From: Candidatus Thioglobus sp.
GTDB taxonomy: Bacteria > Pseudomonadota > Gammaproteobacteria > PS1 > Pseudothioglobaceae
Direction of reading: 5' to 3'
NCBI GenBank assembly: GCA_015163925.1
Contig: JAAOIF010000056.1
Span: forward strand, 1-7,049
DNA length: 7,049 nt
A program made the translations under genes and the position numbers. This document shows, piece by piece, positions 5,880 through 7,049 of this stretch. Numbering within the stretch: position 1 is the stretch's first letter; each line of letters begins with the position of its first letter. The notes beneath the pieces were generated by a model. That model did no database searches. It saw nothing but the letters and a program-made list of their open reading frames with translations, and was not told the DNA's origin.

Positions 5880-6752
5880 TTGGATAAAGCTATTGATGAG
5901 TTTGTAAAATATCTGCAAATTGAGCGCCAGTATGCGTTAAATACGCGCAGGGCTTACCGTGCAGATTTGCAGGCGCTGCTTGATTTTATTGCTGAAAAGG
6001 GGGTAAATCGCTGGGAGGATTTGAGCAAAAATCATATAAATTTGCTGGTGATGAATATGCGTCATAGCAAAATTAATTCCAAAACTATCCGCCGGCATTT
6101 ATCGGCTATTCGCGGTTTTTTGAAGTATTTGCTTGAGCGCGGAGTGATTTCAAGCAATTTTGCATTAGACCTAAAAACTCCAAAAACTGAGCAGAATTTG
6201 CCCAAAGTTTTGGATTATGGGCAAATTGAATTATTGCTAAAACGCCGTTCTGACGGCTTTTTAGAGCTGCGAAATATTACTATTATTGAAGTTATTTACA
6301 GCTGCGGGCTGCGGGTGTCAGAATTGGTCGGTTTGGATGTGGCTGATGTGGATTTTAGTCAAGGTTTTTTGCGAGTATCTGGCAAGGGCGGCAAGCAGCG
6401 CCACACGCCGTTAGGCAAGGCGGCACAAGCGATTACTCGGTATTATTTGCAGCAAGCAAATGTGCAAACTGGGGCATTATTTATTAACAAAAATCGGCAA
6501 AGAATTAGCGTTAGAACAGTGCAAATTATGCTGAAAAAACGCGCCTTAGAAGTAGGCATCAAAATCAATGTTTTTCCGCATATGCTCAGGCATGCGGCGG
6601 CTACTCATTTTCTGCAATCAAGCCATGATTTGCGATCGGTGCAGGATTTTTTAGGGCATAAAAGCATCAAATCCACCCAAATTTATACCCATCTTGATTT
6701 TTTGGAATTATCTAAAGTATATGACAAATTCCATCCGCGGGCGAAAAAATGA
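5880..6752 (+). CDS. xerC: Tyrosine recombinase XerC
   Basis: A site-specific recombinase that with XerD resolves chromosome dimers at dif near the terminus, coordinated by FtsK. The 290-residue length is near that of E. coli XerC (298). The N-terminal core-binding SAM-like domain (about 1-85) has YLQIERQYALNTRRAYRADL. The catalytic domain carries the full set: Arg145 (CGLRVSEL), Lys169 (SGKGGKQR), His234 and Arg237 (HMLRH), His260 (LGHKS) and nucleophile Tyr269 (IYTHLDF). The ending VYDKFHPRAKK closely follows the XerC rather than XerD or phage-integrase pattern, so this is the housekeeping enzyme and not an island integrase. Translation probably starts at TTG 5880. The stop overlaps the next gene's start (ATGA), so the two are coupled. 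No dif-like site was recognised in the window. Confidence 0.93.
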   Translation: MDKAIDEFVKYLQIERQYALNTRRAYRADLQALLDFIAEKGVNRWEDLSKNHINLLVMNMRHSKINSKTIRRHLSAIRGFLKYLLERGVISSNFALDLKTPKTEQNLPKVLDYGQIELLLKRRSDGFLELRNITIIEVIYSCGLRVSELVGLDVADVDFSQGFLRVSGKGGKQRHTPLGKAAQAITRYYLQQANVQTGALFINKNRQRISVRTVQIMLKKRALEVGIKINVFPHMLRHAAATHFLQSSHDLRSVQDFLGHKSIKSTQIYTHLDFLELSKVYDKFHPRAKK

Positions 6753-7049
6753 ACTTTCAAACACGACTTGCCGCTAAAATTCTCAGCCTCGGCGGGGTAA
6801 TTAGCTTGCCGACTGACACCGTTCAGGGCTTGAGCTGCTTGCCGAATGCTAATTTTGGATTGAATAAAATATTACAACTAAAACGCCGCCAGACGGCTAA
6901 GGGCTTGATTTTGCTTGCCCCAGACAAGCGTTTTTTTATTGATTTTGTGGAGGATAAAAATTTGTTAAATAAGCCTGACTTAATGTATGGCGGCGGCGTT
7001 TTATTGGACGGAATCAGTGGTAAGGGCGACACTTATTCCAGTGCGGCGG
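6749..7049 (+). CDS. tsaC: TsaC/YrdC/Sua5-family threonylcarbamoyl-AMP synthase, N-terminal part (cut by window end)
   Basis: The family makes threonylcarbamoyl-AMP from threonine, bicarbonate and ATP, the first step of t6A37 formation in ANN-decoding tRNAs. One hundred codons are visible. The N-terminal motifs fit: GGVISLPTDTVQGLSC (15-30) matches the family's GGVIAYPTxxxxGLGC, followed by the ILQLKRRQTAKGLILLA block (41-57) with the KRR and KG residues that bind substrate. Gln26 replaces the usual Tyr/Phe of the T-x-V-Y/F-G-L motif. The start is ATG 6749, overlapping the xerC stop by four bases. After about residue 75 the sequence (PDLMYGGGVLLDGISGKGD) no longer resembles the family, and the expected PVT or PTT strand does not appear. 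The gene may be a fused or truncated version, or the window end may include foreign sequence. Confidence 0.7.
   Translation, partial: MNFQTRLAAKILSLGGVISLPTDTVQGLSCLPNANFGLNKILQLKRRQTAKGLILLAPDKRFFIDFVEDKNLLNKPDLMYGGGVLLDGISGKGDTYSSAA

Noticed and set aside
5880..6752. Tyrosine recombinase as a sign of a genomic island or integron
   Set aside because: Length, catalytic spacing and the C-terminal pattern fit housekeeping XerC; no attachment site, integron repeats or cargo genes follow it.

Overview
The window reads as about 7 kb of an AT-rich bacterial chromosome. The housekeeping proteins (SelD, HtpG, XerC, a TsaC/YrdC-type protein and a remnant resembling DsbD) look most like gammaproteobacterial versions. 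No marker fixes the genus. A low-GC marine or symbiotic lineage is possible, but that is only an impression. No rRNA, tRNA, CRISPR array, transposase or phage structural gene was seen, and coding density is high. The longest gap without a gene is about 185 bases.

Layout from left to right. Bases 2-97 carry a fragment resembling the membrane domain of DsbD; it enters from outside the window and stops abruptly. It is followed on the same strand by an all-alpha dimeric dUTPase (105-761) and, overlapping its end, selenophosphate synthetase selD (715-1782). Convergent to these is a large surface lipoprotein gene (3130 to 1823, minus strand) with an Ig-like, FN3-like and FISUMP-type architecture. 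Its coding strand has a run of 12 G just after the lipobox, so it is a strong candidate for ON/OFF phase variation. Near-identical hairpins (1789-1809 and 3210-3228) bracket the gene. The upstream one belongs to a compound palindromic element of about 90 bases.

Next on the minus strand is a compact hicA-hicB toxin-antitoxin operon (3886 to 3316) with a perfect palindromic operator in its promoter. The chaperone gene htpG (5810 to 3966) lies upstream of it on the same strand. Divergent from htpG, xerC (5880-6752, TTG start) overlaps by ATGA a TsaC/Sua5-family gene (6749 to beyond the window end).

The most interesting unit is 1789-3300: a probably phase-variable, multi-domain outer-surface lipoprotein, framed by mobile-looking palindromes and next to a toxin-antitoxin module. 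This combination is typical of accessory, fast-changing surface loci set between conserved housekeeping genes. Both window edges hold genes that depart abruptly from their families (dsbD at about 90-97, tsaC after about 6973). That could reflect real recombination or assembly joints.
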